A stretch of 64,000 bases of DNA from Thermoflexus sp. (GCA_025057635.1 JANXBD010000001.1:1-64000), one strand, 5' to 3'. Positions 21,058-30,991 are shown, counted from the stretch's first letter. Translations and numbers: made by a program. The notes: a model not told the origin generated them from the sequence alone.

Positions 21058-22491
21058 TCAGCGGTTGTTCAGCACCAGGGGCAGGTAAAGGACATGCGGC
21101 GCTGCCCCGGGGGTTGGGGTGGGCGTGGGCGTTCGGGTGGGTGTGGCCGTTGGGACGGGTGCTGTTGTGGGTGTCGGCGTAGGCGTGGCTGTTGGGGTGG
21201 GCGTTGCTGTGGATGTCGGCGTGGGCGTTCGGGTGGGTGTGGCCGTTGGGACGGGTGCTGTTGTGGGTGTCGGCGTGGGTGTCTCTGTTGGAGTGGGCGT
21301 CTCTGTGGGTGTCGGCGTAGGCGTGGGCGTTCGGGTGGGTATGGCCGTTGGGACGGGTGTTGTTGTGGGTGTCGGCGTGGGTGTCTCTGTTGGAGTGGGC
21401 GTCTCTGTAGGTGTCGGCGTGGGTGTGGCTGTTGGTGTAGGCGTCTCCGTAGGTGTCGGCGTGGGCGTGGCTGTTGGAGTGGGCGTCTCCGTAGGTGTTG
21501 GCGTAGGTGTGGCCGTTGGAGTAGGCGTCTCCGTAGGTGTCGGCGTGGGTGTGGCCGTTGGAGTGGGCGTCTCCGTAGGTGTTGGCGTAGGTGTGGCTGT
21601 TGGGGTGGGTGTCTCCGTAGGTGTTGGCGTAGGTGTGGCTGTTGGGGTGGGCGTCTCCGTGGGTGTCGGCGTGGGGGTAGGGAGGGCTTCATCCCTCGCG
21701 TATTTGAGATCCCTGTAGGTCTCATCATAGTAGCTGATGTGCGGATTCCCTGTGCTATCTAGCGCTAGTGACGAATACTGCCCCACGTTCCCATCAGCGT
21801 CTACCTTTTGGATTTCCCAACCATTCCCCGTCCAGCGCGCATACTTTAAGGCCCCGTTGCTTGCGTCATAGTAGCTGATGTGCGGATTCCCCGCGCTATC
21901 CAGCGCCAGTGACGTATACTGCCCCACATTCCCATCAGCGTCCACCTTCTGAATATCCCAACCACTCTCCGTCCAACGTGCATACCTCAAGACCCCGTTG
22001 GCCACATCATAGTAGCTGATGTGCGGATTCCCTGTGCTATCTAGCGCTAGTGACGAATACTGCCCCACGTTCCCATCAGTGTCTACCTTTTGGATTTCCC
22101 AACCACTCCCCGTCCAGTGCGCATACTTTAAGGCCCCGTTGCTTGCGTCATAGTAGCTGATGTGCGGATTCCCTGCGCTATCCAGCGCCAGTGACGTATA
22201 CTGCCCCACATCCCCACCAGCGTCTACCTTTTGGATTTCCCAACCACTCCCCGTCCAGCGCGCATACTTTAAGGCCCCGTTGCTTGCGTCATAGTAGCTG
22301 ATGTGTGGATTCCCCGTACCATCCAATGCCAGCGACATATACTGCCCAACATCCCATATTTCGTCTACCACCTGTATCCTCCACTCCTGAGCCCCTATCC
22401 GAGGTGCCTGAGCCGCCCACAATAGCCCGCCCCCCACCGCCACTCCCAAAACCAGTAGCACCACCGGCTGTCTCACCTTCATCTCTTGCAT
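21058..22491 (-). CDS. Secreted repeat protein: about 47-aa beta-propeller-like repeats plus long Pro/Thr-rich C-terminal segment
   Basis: Signal peptide '[19 protein letters not shown]'; tandem '[46 protein letters not shown]' units; [14 protein letters not shown] array; C-terminal '[12 protein letters not shown]'. Confidence 0.85.
   Translation of the reverse strand: MQEMKVRQPVVLLVLGVAVGGGLLWAAQAPRIGAQEWRIQVVDEIWDVGQYMSLALDGTGNPHISYYDASNGALKYARWTGSGWEIQKVDAGGDVGQYTSLALDSAGNPHISYYDASNGALKYAHWTGSGWEIQKVDTDGNVGQYSSLALDSTGNPHISYYDVANGVLRYARWTESGWDIQKVDADGNVGQYTSLALDSAGNPHISYYDASNGALKYARWTGNGWEIQKVDADGNVGQYSSLALDSTGNPHISYYDETYRDLKYARDEALPTPTPTPTETPTPTATPTPTPTETPTPTATPTPTPTETPTPTATPTPTPTETPTPTATPTPTPTETPTPTATPTPTPTETPTPTATPTPTPTETPTPTETPTPTPTTTPVPTAIPTRTPTPTPTPTETPTPTETPTPTPTTAPVPTATPTRTPTPTSTATPTPTATPTPTPTTAPVPTATPTRTPTPTPTPGAAPHVLYLPLVLNNR
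21110..21690 (-). repeat. Low-complexity DNA repeat encoding (PT)n with interspersed TE/TA units
   Basis: Plus strand GGTGTCGGCGTGGGTGTGGCTGTTGG-type near-identical units repeated throughout. Confidence 0.9.
21715..22360 (-). repeat. Tandem about 141-bp repeats encoding 47-aa ISYYD units
   Basis: Recurring 'catagtagctgatgtgcggattccc...ctatccagcgccagtgacgtatactgcccc' blocks with high nucleotide identity. Confidence 0.9.
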
Positions 22492-22944
22492 CTCCTCGCG
22501 TGCGCTTAAGATCCTATCTTCTATGTTTAATTATATTAACCATACCTCCTTTCCGTCAACCCATGACCACAGTTCCCTGCTTCATTTCCTCATCTACTAT
22601 GCTCCTTGCCCACTTCCAACATCTTCTCACTTCCCCGCGCGGGCCATACCTCTCTCCCTGAGATTACGGTGCCTTCACAGACCCGAACACTGCTCGCTAC
22701 CCCCCTATCTATCAATAGCGCTTGGGGCCCTACTCCCCTGAATCTCATGAATGCGATCCATCCTCCTCTTTCGTGCTGAATGCCCGCAACCCCACTATCC
22801 TCGATGTGCGTCGATCAATGATTCAGATTATTCGCAACGGGATTGAGGGAGCCATCAATTCTATGGCTCGGGAATTCCCTTGCGAACCGTGATTGCTCCA
22901 TGATCGCATCAGCTAGGAACATCGCTCTGGAGTCTGGCTGCTCT

Positions 22945-22972
22945 TTGACAATGCTCAGGTTCTGGGTATAAT
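22945..22972 (+). promoter_or_regulatory. Sigma70-type promoter driving the riboswitch-nrdAB transcript
   Basis: TTGACA (22945-22950), N16, TATAAT (22967-22972). Confidence 0.75.
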
Positions 22973-22979
22973 CGCAAGA

Positions 22980-23205
22980 AGGTCAGATCGTTTGGCGGAT
23001 GGGTGGCGGGAAGTCCGGTGGGAATCCGGCGCTGCCCCGCAGCGGTAACCAGGGACGAAAGCCGCTGAGTGCGGCCCGCCCCAAAGGGCTGCACGATCCG
23101 CCACTGGGAGAGACATCTCCTGGGAAGGCGCGGCGAGTAGGACGATCTGGAAGCCCGAAGACCGGCCCATCCTCCTCAACCCGTTGATCGCCTCGCGGGA
23201 GGGTG
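22980..23205 (+). ncRNA. Cobalamin (B12) riboswitch
   Basis: Conserved core 'gggaagtccggtgggaatccggcgctgccccgcagcggtaacc...gccgctgagtgcgg...gccactgggag...tctcctgggaaggcg...gaagcccgaagaccggcc'; boundaries approximate. Confidence 0.9.
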
Positions 23206-23397
23206 ATCGAGGCTGCCTTCCTCATTCAAAAGGCAGAACCCTCCGCCAGCTGGTTCCCGTGGGAGCCATCTTCGCGCGGTCTCTCCGCCCTCAGGGTCCT
23301 CTCATCACCGCGAGGGCGGGATCATCATTTCCTCTTCCGGTAGATCTGTCGCGGAAGGGGAGATTCTCTTAATTCTCTCCTTAATAGGGAGGCTGCG

Positions 23398-25782
23398 ATG
23401 ATCGCACAAGGAGTTTCCCACGGTGAGGCGCTCCTGCGCCGCTGGATCCGGATCACCGACCTTCCAGAGCCCCTGCAGGTTCAATTTCTCGCCGAAGCCC
23501 GGGAGAGCATGCTCGACCATCTGGAGCCTTTCCAAGCGATAGAAGGGTTGCTCTTAATTGCCACCGCTCACGTTTGGGAAGATCCTTTGTGGGAACGGGC
23601 AGCTGCTGCCCTGTTGCGACAGCGTATTCTTCTGGAGACCACAGGCTTGGAGGATCCAGACTATATTTCCTGGTTTCCTCGATATATTCGGGCAGGTGTA
23701 GAAAAGGGCGCACTCCACCCCGACCTGCTTCGTTTTGACCTGGAGCGGCTGGCCCGAGCAATCGACCCGCGGCGAGATGCCCTTCTGCCCTACATCGGCC
23801 TGGCCACTCTCTACGACCGGTATCTAGTGCGCGATCCGGAGAGCCGACAGGTGCTGGAGCTTCCTCAGGCGATGTGGATGCGGGTGGCCATGGGGCTGGC
23901 GCTGGCCGAGGCGGATCGAGAGGCGTGGGCGCTCCACTTCTACGATCGGATTAGCACCCTGCGCTATCTGCCGAGCACCCCCACTCTCTTCAACAGTGGG
24001 ACGCCGCATCACCAACTGGCCTCGTGCTATCTCTACGAAGTGCACGATACCCTAGACCACATTTTGGACGCCGCGGCCGCCTTCGGGATGCTGGCGAAAT
24101 ACGCGGGAGGGATCGGAGCCTCGGTCACCCGCCTGAGGGCCGCCGGCGCTCCAGTCCGTGGCATCAACGGCCGCAGCGGCGGCCTCATCCCCTTCCTGCA
24201 CTTTTACGACGCCCTGATCCACTCCATCAATCAGGGCGGCCGACGGCGAGGAACTATGGCCGCCTACCTGGAGCCGTGGCACTTGGAAGTCGAGGCCTTC
24301 TTAGATCTGCGCCGCAACGCCGGCGATCCCTACCAGCGCACCCCCTCCCTCGACACCGCCCTCTGGATCCCCGACGTCTTCATGGAGCGGGTGCTGGCTG
24401 ATGGCGATTGGTATCTCTTCGACCCGCTCGTCGCCGGCGACTTGGTCGACTGCTACGGAGAGAACTTCCGAAGGCGGTATGAGGATTACATCGAGCAGGC
24501 GGAACGAGGACAGCTCCCCCGCCGAGCCTGGCGCAAGGTGCGGGCGCGGGAGCTCTACCGCAAGATCCTGGCCGCCCTGATGGAAACCGGCCACCCGTGG
24601 ATCACCTTTAAGGACAGCGCCAACCTGCGCAGCATGCTGCGCCACGCCGGCGTGATCCACTCGCTCAACCTGTGCACCGAGGTCGCCCTCCCCACCAACC
24701 GCGACGAGATCGCCGTGTGCAACCTGGCCAGCGTCAACCTCGTCCGCCATCTGCGGCCGGACGGCCAGCTGGACGAGACGGAGCTGGCCCGCACGGTGGA
24801 AATCGCCCTCCGGGGGCTGGACAACGCGATCGACCTGAATCTGTATCCGGATGAGCGGGCTCGACACAGCAACCTCTTGAATCGGCCAGTGGGACTTGGG
24901 CTGATGGGATTTGCCGAGCTGATGGCCCGTTGGGGCCTCTCCTTCAATGATCCGGAGGCAGCGGAGCATGCCGACCGCATCCTGGAGTTCCTCTCCTATC
25001 ACGCCATCCGCACCAGCGTCGCCCTGGCCCGGGAGCGCGGCCCCTTCCCCCGCTTCGACGGAAGCGAGTGGTCCAACGGCCGCCTCCCCCTGGACACCCT
25101 CGCCGACGTGGAACGGGCACGCGGCCGCCCGGTGCCCGTCGACCGCTCCTGTCGCGGTGACCTGGACTGGGAGGGCCTGCGCGAGGAGGTGCGTCGAGGG
25201 ATCCGCAACGGAACGGTGATGGCCATCGCCCCCACGGCGACGATCGCCCTGATCGCCGGCACCAGCCCCAGCATGGACCCTTACTTCAGCAACCTGTTCG
25301 TCCGGTCTACCCTTTCCGGACGGTTTGTAGAGTTTCACCCTGTGTTGGTGGAGACGCTTCGGGAACTCAGGTTGTGGGAACGAGTCCGAGAACGGCTGGT
25401 GGAGTCCCAAGGGGACGTGATGAGCATCCCCGAGATCCCCGAGCCGGTGCGCCGGCGCTTTCCCACCGCTTTCCAGATCCGGCCGGAGGCCCTGCTGGAG
25501 ATCACTGCCCGGGCTCAGAAATGGGTGGATATGGGCATCAGCCGCAACCTGTATTTCGCCGCTCACTCGCCTGCCGAGCTTGAGGGGGTTTATCTCCAGG
25601 CTTGGGAGATGGGGTTGAAAGCCACTTACTACTGCTACACGATGCCCCGCATGCGGGCCGAACCGGCGACGGTTGCCGTGAATAAGACCGTCCAACGACC
25701 CCGCTGGGTGGAAGCGGTGGAGGCCGAGCTGCAAGAAGGTGCCGCCTGTGCGCTAAATGAATCCTGCGAGGCCTGTCAGTAG
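23398..25782 (+). CDS. nrdA: Ribonucleoside-diphosphate reductase alpha subunit (class I)
   Basis: 'RYLPSTPTLFNSGTPHHQLASCYLYEV', 'NLCTEVALPTNRDEIAVCNLASVNL', 'SMDPYFSNLFVR', 'KATYYCYTMPRM' Tyr dyad, C-terminal CEACQ; no obvious N-terminal ATP-cone. Confidence 0.92.
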   Translation: MIAQGVSHGEALLRRWIRITDLPEPLQVQFLAEARESMLDHLEPFQAIEGLLLIATAHVWEDPLWERAAAALLRQRILLETTGLEDPDYISWFPRYIRAGVEKGALHPDLLRFDLERLARAIDPRRDALLPYIGLATLYDRYLVRDPESRQVLELPQAMWMRVAMGLALAEADREAWALHFYDRISTLRYLPSTPTLFNSGTPHHQLASCYLYEVHDTLDHILDAAAAFGMLAKYAGGIGASVTRLRAAGAPVRGINGRSGGLIPFLHFYDALIHSINQGGRRRGTMAAYLEPWHLEVEAFLDLRRNAGDPYQRTPSLDTALWIPDVFMERVLADGDWYLFDPLVAGDLVDCYGENFRRRYEDYIEQAERGQLPRRAWRKVRARELYRKILAALMETGHPWITFKDSANLRSMLRHAGVIHSLNLCTEVALPTNRDEIAVCNLASVNLVRHLRPDGQLDETELARTVEIALRGLDNAIDLNLYPDERARHSNLLNRPVGLGLMGFAELMARWGLSFNDPEAAEHADRILEFLSYHAIRTSVALARERGPFPRFDGSEWSNGRLPLDTLADVERARGRPVPVDRSCRGDLDWEGLREEVRRGIRNGTVMAIAPTATIALIAGTSPSMDPYFSNLFVRSTLSGRFVEFHPVLVETLRELRLWERVRERLVESQGDVMSIPEIPEPVRRRFPTAFQIRPEALLEITARAQKWVDMGISRNLYFAAHSPAELEGVYLQAWEMGLKATYYCYTMPRMRAEPATVAVNKTVQRPRWVEAVEAELQEGAACALNESCEACQ

Positions 25783-25860
25783 CCCGCCGACCCCGGCGGT
25801 CAGCGCCCATGCATCCGGCCCATCGACACCCTCACTACCTCACAGAAAGGAGGCTGCGCG

Positions 25861-26856
25861 ATGCGCTCTGCCCAAGGGCTGTTCAGCAGCGATCCACTGG
25901 AGCCGATGCGTCTGTTCCCGCTGCGCTACCCATGGGCCTACGCCCACGTGCAGCAGGCCAAGCGCAACACCTGGTTTCCCGAGGAAGCGCCGCTCCAAGA
26001 TGACGTCCAGGATTGGCATGAACGGCTCAGCCTGGAAGAGCGACGTGCGGTCGAGATCCTCCTCGGGTTTTTCAATCCGATGGAATCCATGGTCACCAGC
26101 AATCTGCTGATGGCTCTTTACCCTTATCTAACCGCTCCTGAGATCCGGCTGTATTTGATCCGACAGGCCTGGGAAGAGGCAAACCATACGATGGCCTTTG
26201 AATACGTGATCAAGACCCTTCCTGTGGATCGGGAGCGGGTGTTTGGGATGTTGGAAGATCATCCCGCTGTTGCAGCCAAAGCGGCCTTCCAGCGTCAGCT
26301 TACCGCCGAAATCCTGCAGCCGGGGCTGAACCTCAGCGCTGCCGCAGGACGTCGGCGATTCCTCCGCAACCTGGTGGGCTTCTTTGTGGTCCTGGAGGGG
26401 ATCTTCTTCTATTCCGGGTTTGCCTTTGCTCTCTCCTTCCGTCGGCGAAACCTGCTGCGAGGCCTGAACACGATCATCGATTGGGTGCTGAAGGATGAGA
26501 GCCTGCATTTGTCCTTCGGCATCCATCTTATCCAGACCTTTCTCCAGGAGCACCCTGAGGTGCGGACGGAAGACCTGATGGGGGAGCTGCGGGAGATGAT
26601 CCTGGAAGCGGTCTCCCTGGAGGAGAACTACAATCGATCCCTTCTGCCCCAGCCGATCCTGGGAATGCATGCCGAGCTTCTCAACGGGTATGTGCGCTAC
26701 GTAGCAGACCGGCGGATGGAGGAGCTGGGGATCGGCGCCCAGTTTCACAGTCCAAATCCCTTACGCTGGCTGGCGATCGAGATCGACCTGCCCGAGCAGG
26801 TCAACTTCTTTGAAGCTCGCAATGTGAGCTATGAGGTAGGTCGGCCTCGTACATGA
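25861..26856 (+). CDS. nrdB: Ribonucleoside-diphosphate reductase beta subunit, class Ic-like (Phe at radical-Tyr position)
   Basis: SD AGGAGG; ligand motifs 'NPMESMVTSNL', 'WEEANHTMAFEYV', 'LEGIFFYSGF', 'KDESLHLSFGI'; C-terminal 'NFFEARNVSYEVG'. Confidence 0.9.
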   Translation: MRSAQGLFSSDPLEPMRLFPLRYPWAYAHVQQAKRNTWFPEEAPLQDDVQDWHERLSLEERRAVEILLGFFNPMESMVTSNLLMALYPYLTAPEIRLYLIRQAWEEANHTMAFEYVIKTLPVDRERVFGMLEDHPAVAAKAAFQRQLTAEILQPGLNLSAAAGRRRFLRNLVGFFVVLEGIFFYSGFAFALSFRRRNLLRGLNTIIDWVLKDESLHLSFGIHLIQTFLQEHPEVRTEDLMGELREMILEAVSLEENYNRSLLPQPILGMHAELLNGYVRYVADRRMEELGIGAQFHSPNPLRWLAIEIDLPEQVNFFEARNVSYEVGRPRT

Positions 26857-27059
26857 AGCATGAACTTCAAGCGCTCCCACGAAGGGCTGCTAAGAGCGAG
26901 ATCTAGACCTTAATCGAGCTCATCCTGTGGGTAAGGGAGCAGGTAGGAAGGTGGATAAGGGATAAGAAAGTGAAGTAGAGTGAAGTTAAGGAGATCTAAT
27001 CAGTCTGATGCCCTTAGGGATGGCCCAGAACCACCTCAACCCCACAGCGCAATCGGGTC

Positions 27060-27087
27060 TTGACAGAACTCCCGGTCTTCCTATAAT
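27060..27087 (+). promoter_or_regulatory. Consensus sigma70-type promoter for the purine operon
   Basis: TTGACA-N16-TATAAT about 60 nt upstream of purL. Confidence 0.75.
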
Positions 27088-27144
27088 GTCATACGAGGGA
27101 TCTCCCCTTACTTCTACGGTAGCTCGGACTCAAGGATCCTGCAG

Positions 27145-30100
27145 GTGATGGATCGGGAGGCTATCTCAGCTGATGAAACCTGTCGGATGCCCCCGGATCC
27201 GGGAGGGGTCATTTTCCGTGTCGAAATCCGCCGTCGAGATCCAGTGGATCCGGAGGGCATCCGAATGGTCGATGGAGCCCGTGCTCATGGCATCAGGGGG
27301 TTGCGGGCATGCCGCGTGGAACGCCTGTGTTTCTTGAAAGGCCCCCTTTCTCCCGCTGAAGTAGATCGCCTCAGCCGCCTCCTGCTAACGGATCCCGTTG
27401 CCGAGTGCTTCCGTGTCACTAAGGTGGAGCATGCTCATCTAACTCTCCGACCCTTCGGGGCCCCAGATCACTGGATTGAGGTGACGTGGCGTCCTGGGGT
27501 GACGGATCCCTCTAGCGAGAGCCTCCTTCGAGCAGCCCGGGAGGCCGGCTTTGAGGTGCAACAGGCTGCCTGGGGGACGCGCTTTCTCCTCTGGGGAGAC
27601 CTGGGGGATACTGAGCTGGAACGGCTAGCCCTCGAGCTGTGTTGCAACCCCGTCATCCAGCGTTATGCTGTTGACCGAGCGATCTCCCCCCCGTTTCTGG
27701 AACCGGCCCCTCCGAATCCGATCGTGGAGGTCATCCCCATCCGGGAAGCCAGCGAGGAGGACCTCGTCGCCCTGAGCGAGCACCGCCGGTTGGCGCTAAA
27801 TCAGTGCGAGATGAGGGCCATTCAGGAGCATTTCCGTCGTCTGGGCCGGGATCCGACGGATGTGGAGCTGGAAACCCTGGCGCAGACATGGAGCGAGCAC
27901 TGTGTCCATAAAACCTTTAAGGCCCGAATTCGATACACCGGGCCTGCTCCCGGAATGCCATCCGATGCGCCGGCTGTCACGATGGAGATTAATGGCCTGT
28001 TGCGCACATATATCCAGGCCGCCACGGAGCGGGCCGATCGCTCGTGGGTCCGCTCGGCCTTTGTGGATAATGCGGGCATCATCGCTCTAGATGATCGGTG
28101 GGATGTGGCGATTAAGGTGGAAACCCATAATCATCCCTCAGCTGTGGAACCTTTCGGCGGAGCGAGCACCGGCGTAGGTGGGGTGATCCGAGATATCCTT
28201 GGGGTAAGTGCTCGCCCAATCGCCAATCTGGATGTGCTGTGTTTTCCCCCATCGGATCTGCTTCCTTCCGACCGCCTTCCCGGAACCTTGCCTCCTCAGC
28301 GGATCATCGAAGGGGTGATCCGCGGGATTGAGGACTACGGAAATAAGATGGGCATTCCCACCGTATGTGGGGCAGTGCGCTACCATCCCGGCTATCGAGT
28401 CACTCCCCTCGTATTCTGCGGATGTCTAGGCATCCTTCCCCGAGGAAGCCATCCGACGGCCCCTCAACCCGGTGATCTGATCGTATTAATCGGGGGGCGC
28501 ACAGGCCGCGATGGCCTCGGTGGAGCCACCTTTTCCAGCGCCCGGTTGGATCCAGAGTCCGCCACAGCGGCTCGTCAGGCGGTTCAGATCGGCCACCCGA
28601 TCCTGGAAAAGCAACTCCTCGAGGTGATTCTGCAGGCTCGAGAGGAAGGCCTTTACCATGCCATTACCGATTGTGGCGCGGGTGGCCTCTCTTCCGCTGT
28701 CGGCGAGATGGCCCGTTCCCTCGGAGCCCAGGTTCACCTGGATCAAGTGCCTTTGAAGGACCACGGCCTACGCCCATGGGAGATCTGGCTCAGCGAGTCC
28801 CAGGAGCGAATGGTTTTGGCCATTCCTCCCGAGAACTGGCCTCGTTTCCATGAGATCTGCATGATCCATGGGGTGGAGGCAGCCGTCATTGGCACCTTCG
28901 AGGCAAGTGGTCGCCTGCAGATTTTCTACCGAGGGCACCGGGTAGGTGAGCTGGAGATGGCCTTCCTCCATGAAGGCCGGCCTTCAATGATCCTGGAGGC
29001 CCGATGGGGTGCCCGGAGCCCATCCCCTTCCGATTTAGCCTCTTCAGGCCCGATGGAGCTTTCCCAAGCATTGCTGGCCCTGCTCAGCCATCCCAACATA
29101 CGAAGCCGAGAAGAGATCCTACGTCGCTATGATCACGAAGTTCAGGGAGCAACTGCCATTAAGCCTCTCGTCGGAGTTGCCAACCAGGGCCCCAGCGATG
29201 CTGTCGTGCTGGTCCCCCGAGAGTTGCTATCATCTGTGGGATCGCTCCCAGGGATCGCACTGGCTGTAGGCCTGGCCCCTCAGTACGGAGAACGAGATCC
29301 CTATCTGATGGCATGGGCCGCGATTGACGAAGCCTTCCGCAACCTGATTGCGGTAGGAGCAGACCCAGATCGAGTGGCCTTGCTGGACAACTTTTGCTGG
29401 GGAAATCCTCACGATCCAGAACAGCTCGGAGGATTGGTTCGCTGTGCTCAGGGTTGTTTTGACGCTGCCCGCGCTTATCAAGCCCCATTCGTATCCGGAA
29501 AGGATAGCCTGCATAACGAACACGTGGATGCCACAGGCCGTGTCCATGCGATCCCCGGCACGATTCTAATCACCGCTGTTGGCCGGGTGCCCGACATCCA
29601 GCGAGCGGTTACGATGGATCTGAAGTGTGCGGGGGATTGGCTCTATCTTGTGGGCGATACTCGACCGGAGCTAGGCAACAGCCACTATGCCATGATCGGC
29701 GGGGCCGTATCTCCAGAGGCAGACCGCCTTCCTCAGCCGGTTCCCCAGGCTTTAGATCGAATGCGCGCGCTTCATCGGGCGATAGCCGCTGGGTGGGTTC
29801 AGGCCTGCCACGATCTCTCCGAGGGAGGCCTAGGAGTGGCCCTGGCAGAGATGTGTCTGGCAGGCCGCCTGGGCGCTCACGTCGATCTGCGCCGGGTGCC
29901 CGGGATCGAACATCTGAGAACCGATGAGGAGGCGCTTTTCTCAGAATCCCTCAGCCGTTTCCTCGTAGAGGTTCGTCCCGAGGACGCAACCGCCTTTGAG
30001 GCTTGTCTGACCGGTCATCCTGTCGCTCGGATTGGGATTGTGACGGAGGAGCCCCTTTTACAGGTCATCGGCCAGGATGGATCTGAGCGCCTCCGCCTTC

Positions 30101-30990
30101 CGGTAGAGGCGCTGGAGCGTGCTTGGAGAGGGGAGCCTGCTCCCTCCGGGAGTCAAGCGTCCTCCCCTAGTACCCCCAGGCCATCGGCGCGACCTACCAT
30201 ATATGTGCCGCGGGGCCGACCCCGTGTTTTGATCCTCCAAGCCCCGGGAACCAATCGGGACGGGGAGGCTGCTTTGGCCTGCCGAGAGGCTGGAGGGGAG
30301 CCGGAAATCGTGCCGATGACGCGGCTCCTGCGCGGAGAGCGCAGCCTTTTAGATTACGCGATGCTCATTCTTCCTGGCGGGTTCTCGTATGGCGACGATC
30401 TAGGTGCAGGGACTCTGTGGGCGCTGGAGCTTCGTCATCGGTGGACAGAGATGCTGGAACGCTTCATCGCCAGCGGACGACCTGTGCTGGGGATCTGCAA
30501 TGGGTTCCAGGCCCTGGTGAAAGCAGGGTTGCTCCCCGGCCCGGAGTTTTTGGAGCCCGATGGAAGTCGGCTCCTTACCTTAGCTCCTAATGCCTCCGGT
30601 CGTTTTGAATGCCGATGGGTATGGCTACGGGTCAACCCCCAGAGCCCCTGTCTTTTCACCGAAGGCGTGGAGGAGCTCCTGTATTGCCCGGTCGCTCATG
30701 GGGAGGGGCGGGTGATGGCCCGTTCTGAGGACATCCTGGATCGTCTTGAGGCGCAGGGCCTGATCGCGCTTACCTATGTGGATCCTGATGGCCAACCGGC
30801 ATCCTATCCCTTCAATCCGAACGGCTCTCAACGAGGGATCGCTGGGATCTGTAATGCGGCTGGCAACGTGCTGGGGCTTATGCCTCATCCGGAGGATCAT
30901 ATTTTTCCGTGGCAGCATCCTCGCTGGCGCCGTGGGGAGAGTGGAGGCCTCGGGCTTATTCTATTCCAGAACGCCCTCAGGAGGTGTTGA
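27145..30990 (+). CDS. purL: Phosphoribosylformylglycinamidine synthase, PurS-PurL-PurQ fusion
   Basis: 1281 aa: PurS-like N-terminus, PurL core ('LAQTWSEHCVHKTFKARI', 'KVETHNHPSAVEPFGGASTGVGGVIRDILG'), C-terminal class I GATase ('LILPGGFSYGDDLGAG', 'GICNGFQALVKAGLLPG', 'LMPHPEDH'). Confidence 0.95.
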   Translation: MMDREAISADETCRMPPDPGGVIFRVEIRRRDPVDPEGIRMVDGARAHGIRGLRACRVERLCFLKGPLSPAEVDRLSRLLLTDPVAECFRVTKVEHAHLTLRPFGAPDHWIEVTWRPGVTDPSSESLLRAAREAGFEVQQAAWGTRFLLWGDLGDTELERLALELCCNPVIQRYAVDRAISPPFLEPAPPNPIVEVIPIREASEEDLVALSEHRRLALNQCEMRAIQEHFRRLGRDPTDVELETLAQTWSEHCVHKTFKARIRYTGPAPGMPSDAPAVTMEINGLLRTYIQAATERADRSWVRSAFVDNAGIIALDDRWDVAIKVETHNHPSAVEPFGGASTGVGGVIRDILGVSARPIANLDVLCFPPSDLLPSDRLPGTLPPQRIIEGVIRGIEDYGNKMGIPTVCGAVRYHPGYRVTPLVFCGCLGILPRGSHPTAPQPGDLIVLIGGRTGRDGLGGATFSSARLDPESATAARQAVQIGHPILEKQLLEVILQAREEGLYHAITDCGAGGLSSAVGEMARSLGAQVHLDQVPLKDHGLRPWEIWLSESQERMVLAIPPENWPRFHEICMIHGVEAAVIGTFEASGRLQIFYRGHRVGELEMAFLHEGRPSMILEARWGARSPSPSDLASSGPMELSQALLALLSHPNIRSREEILRRYDHEVQGATAIKPLVGVANQGPSDAVVLVPRELLSSVGSLPGIALAVGLAPQYGERDPYLMAWAAIDEAFRNLIAVGADPDRVALLDNFCWGNPHDPEQLGGLVRCAQGCFDAARAYQAPFVSGKDSLHNEHVDATGRVHAIPGTILITAVGRVPDIQRAVTMDLKCAGDWLYLVGDTRPELGNSHYAMIGGAVSPEADRLPQPVPQALDRMRALHRAIAAGWVQACHDLSEGGLGVALAEMCLAGRLGAHVDLRRVPGIEHLRTDEEALFSESLSRFLVEVRPEDATAFEACLTGHPVARIGIVTEEPLLQVIGQDGSERLRLPVEALERAWRGEPAPSGSQASSPSTPRPSARPTIYVPRGRPRVLILQAPGTNRDGEAALACREAGGEPEIVPMTRLLRGERSLLDYAMLILPGGFSYGDDLGAGTLWALELRHRWTEMLERFIASGRPVLGICNGFQALVKAGLLPGPEFLEPDGSRLLTLAPNASGRFECRWVWLRVNPQSPCLFTEGVEELLYCPVAHGEGRVMARSEDILDRLEAQGLIALTYVDPDGQPASYPFNPNGSQRGIAGICNAAGNVLGLMPHPEDHIFPWQHPRWRRGESGGLGLILFQNALRRC

Positions 30991-30991
30991 G

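Noticed and set aside
21094-21762. Long plus-strand ORFs (222 aa, 199 aa) opposite the PT-rich segment
   Set aside because: Antisense artefacts of the minisatellite; compositions (CRRG/VGVGVG) are nonsensical while the minus frame has signal peptide, repeats and tail.
24301-25734. 477-aa antisense ORF within nrdA
   Set aside because: Mirror frame of a strongly conserved high-GC gene; no recognisable domain.
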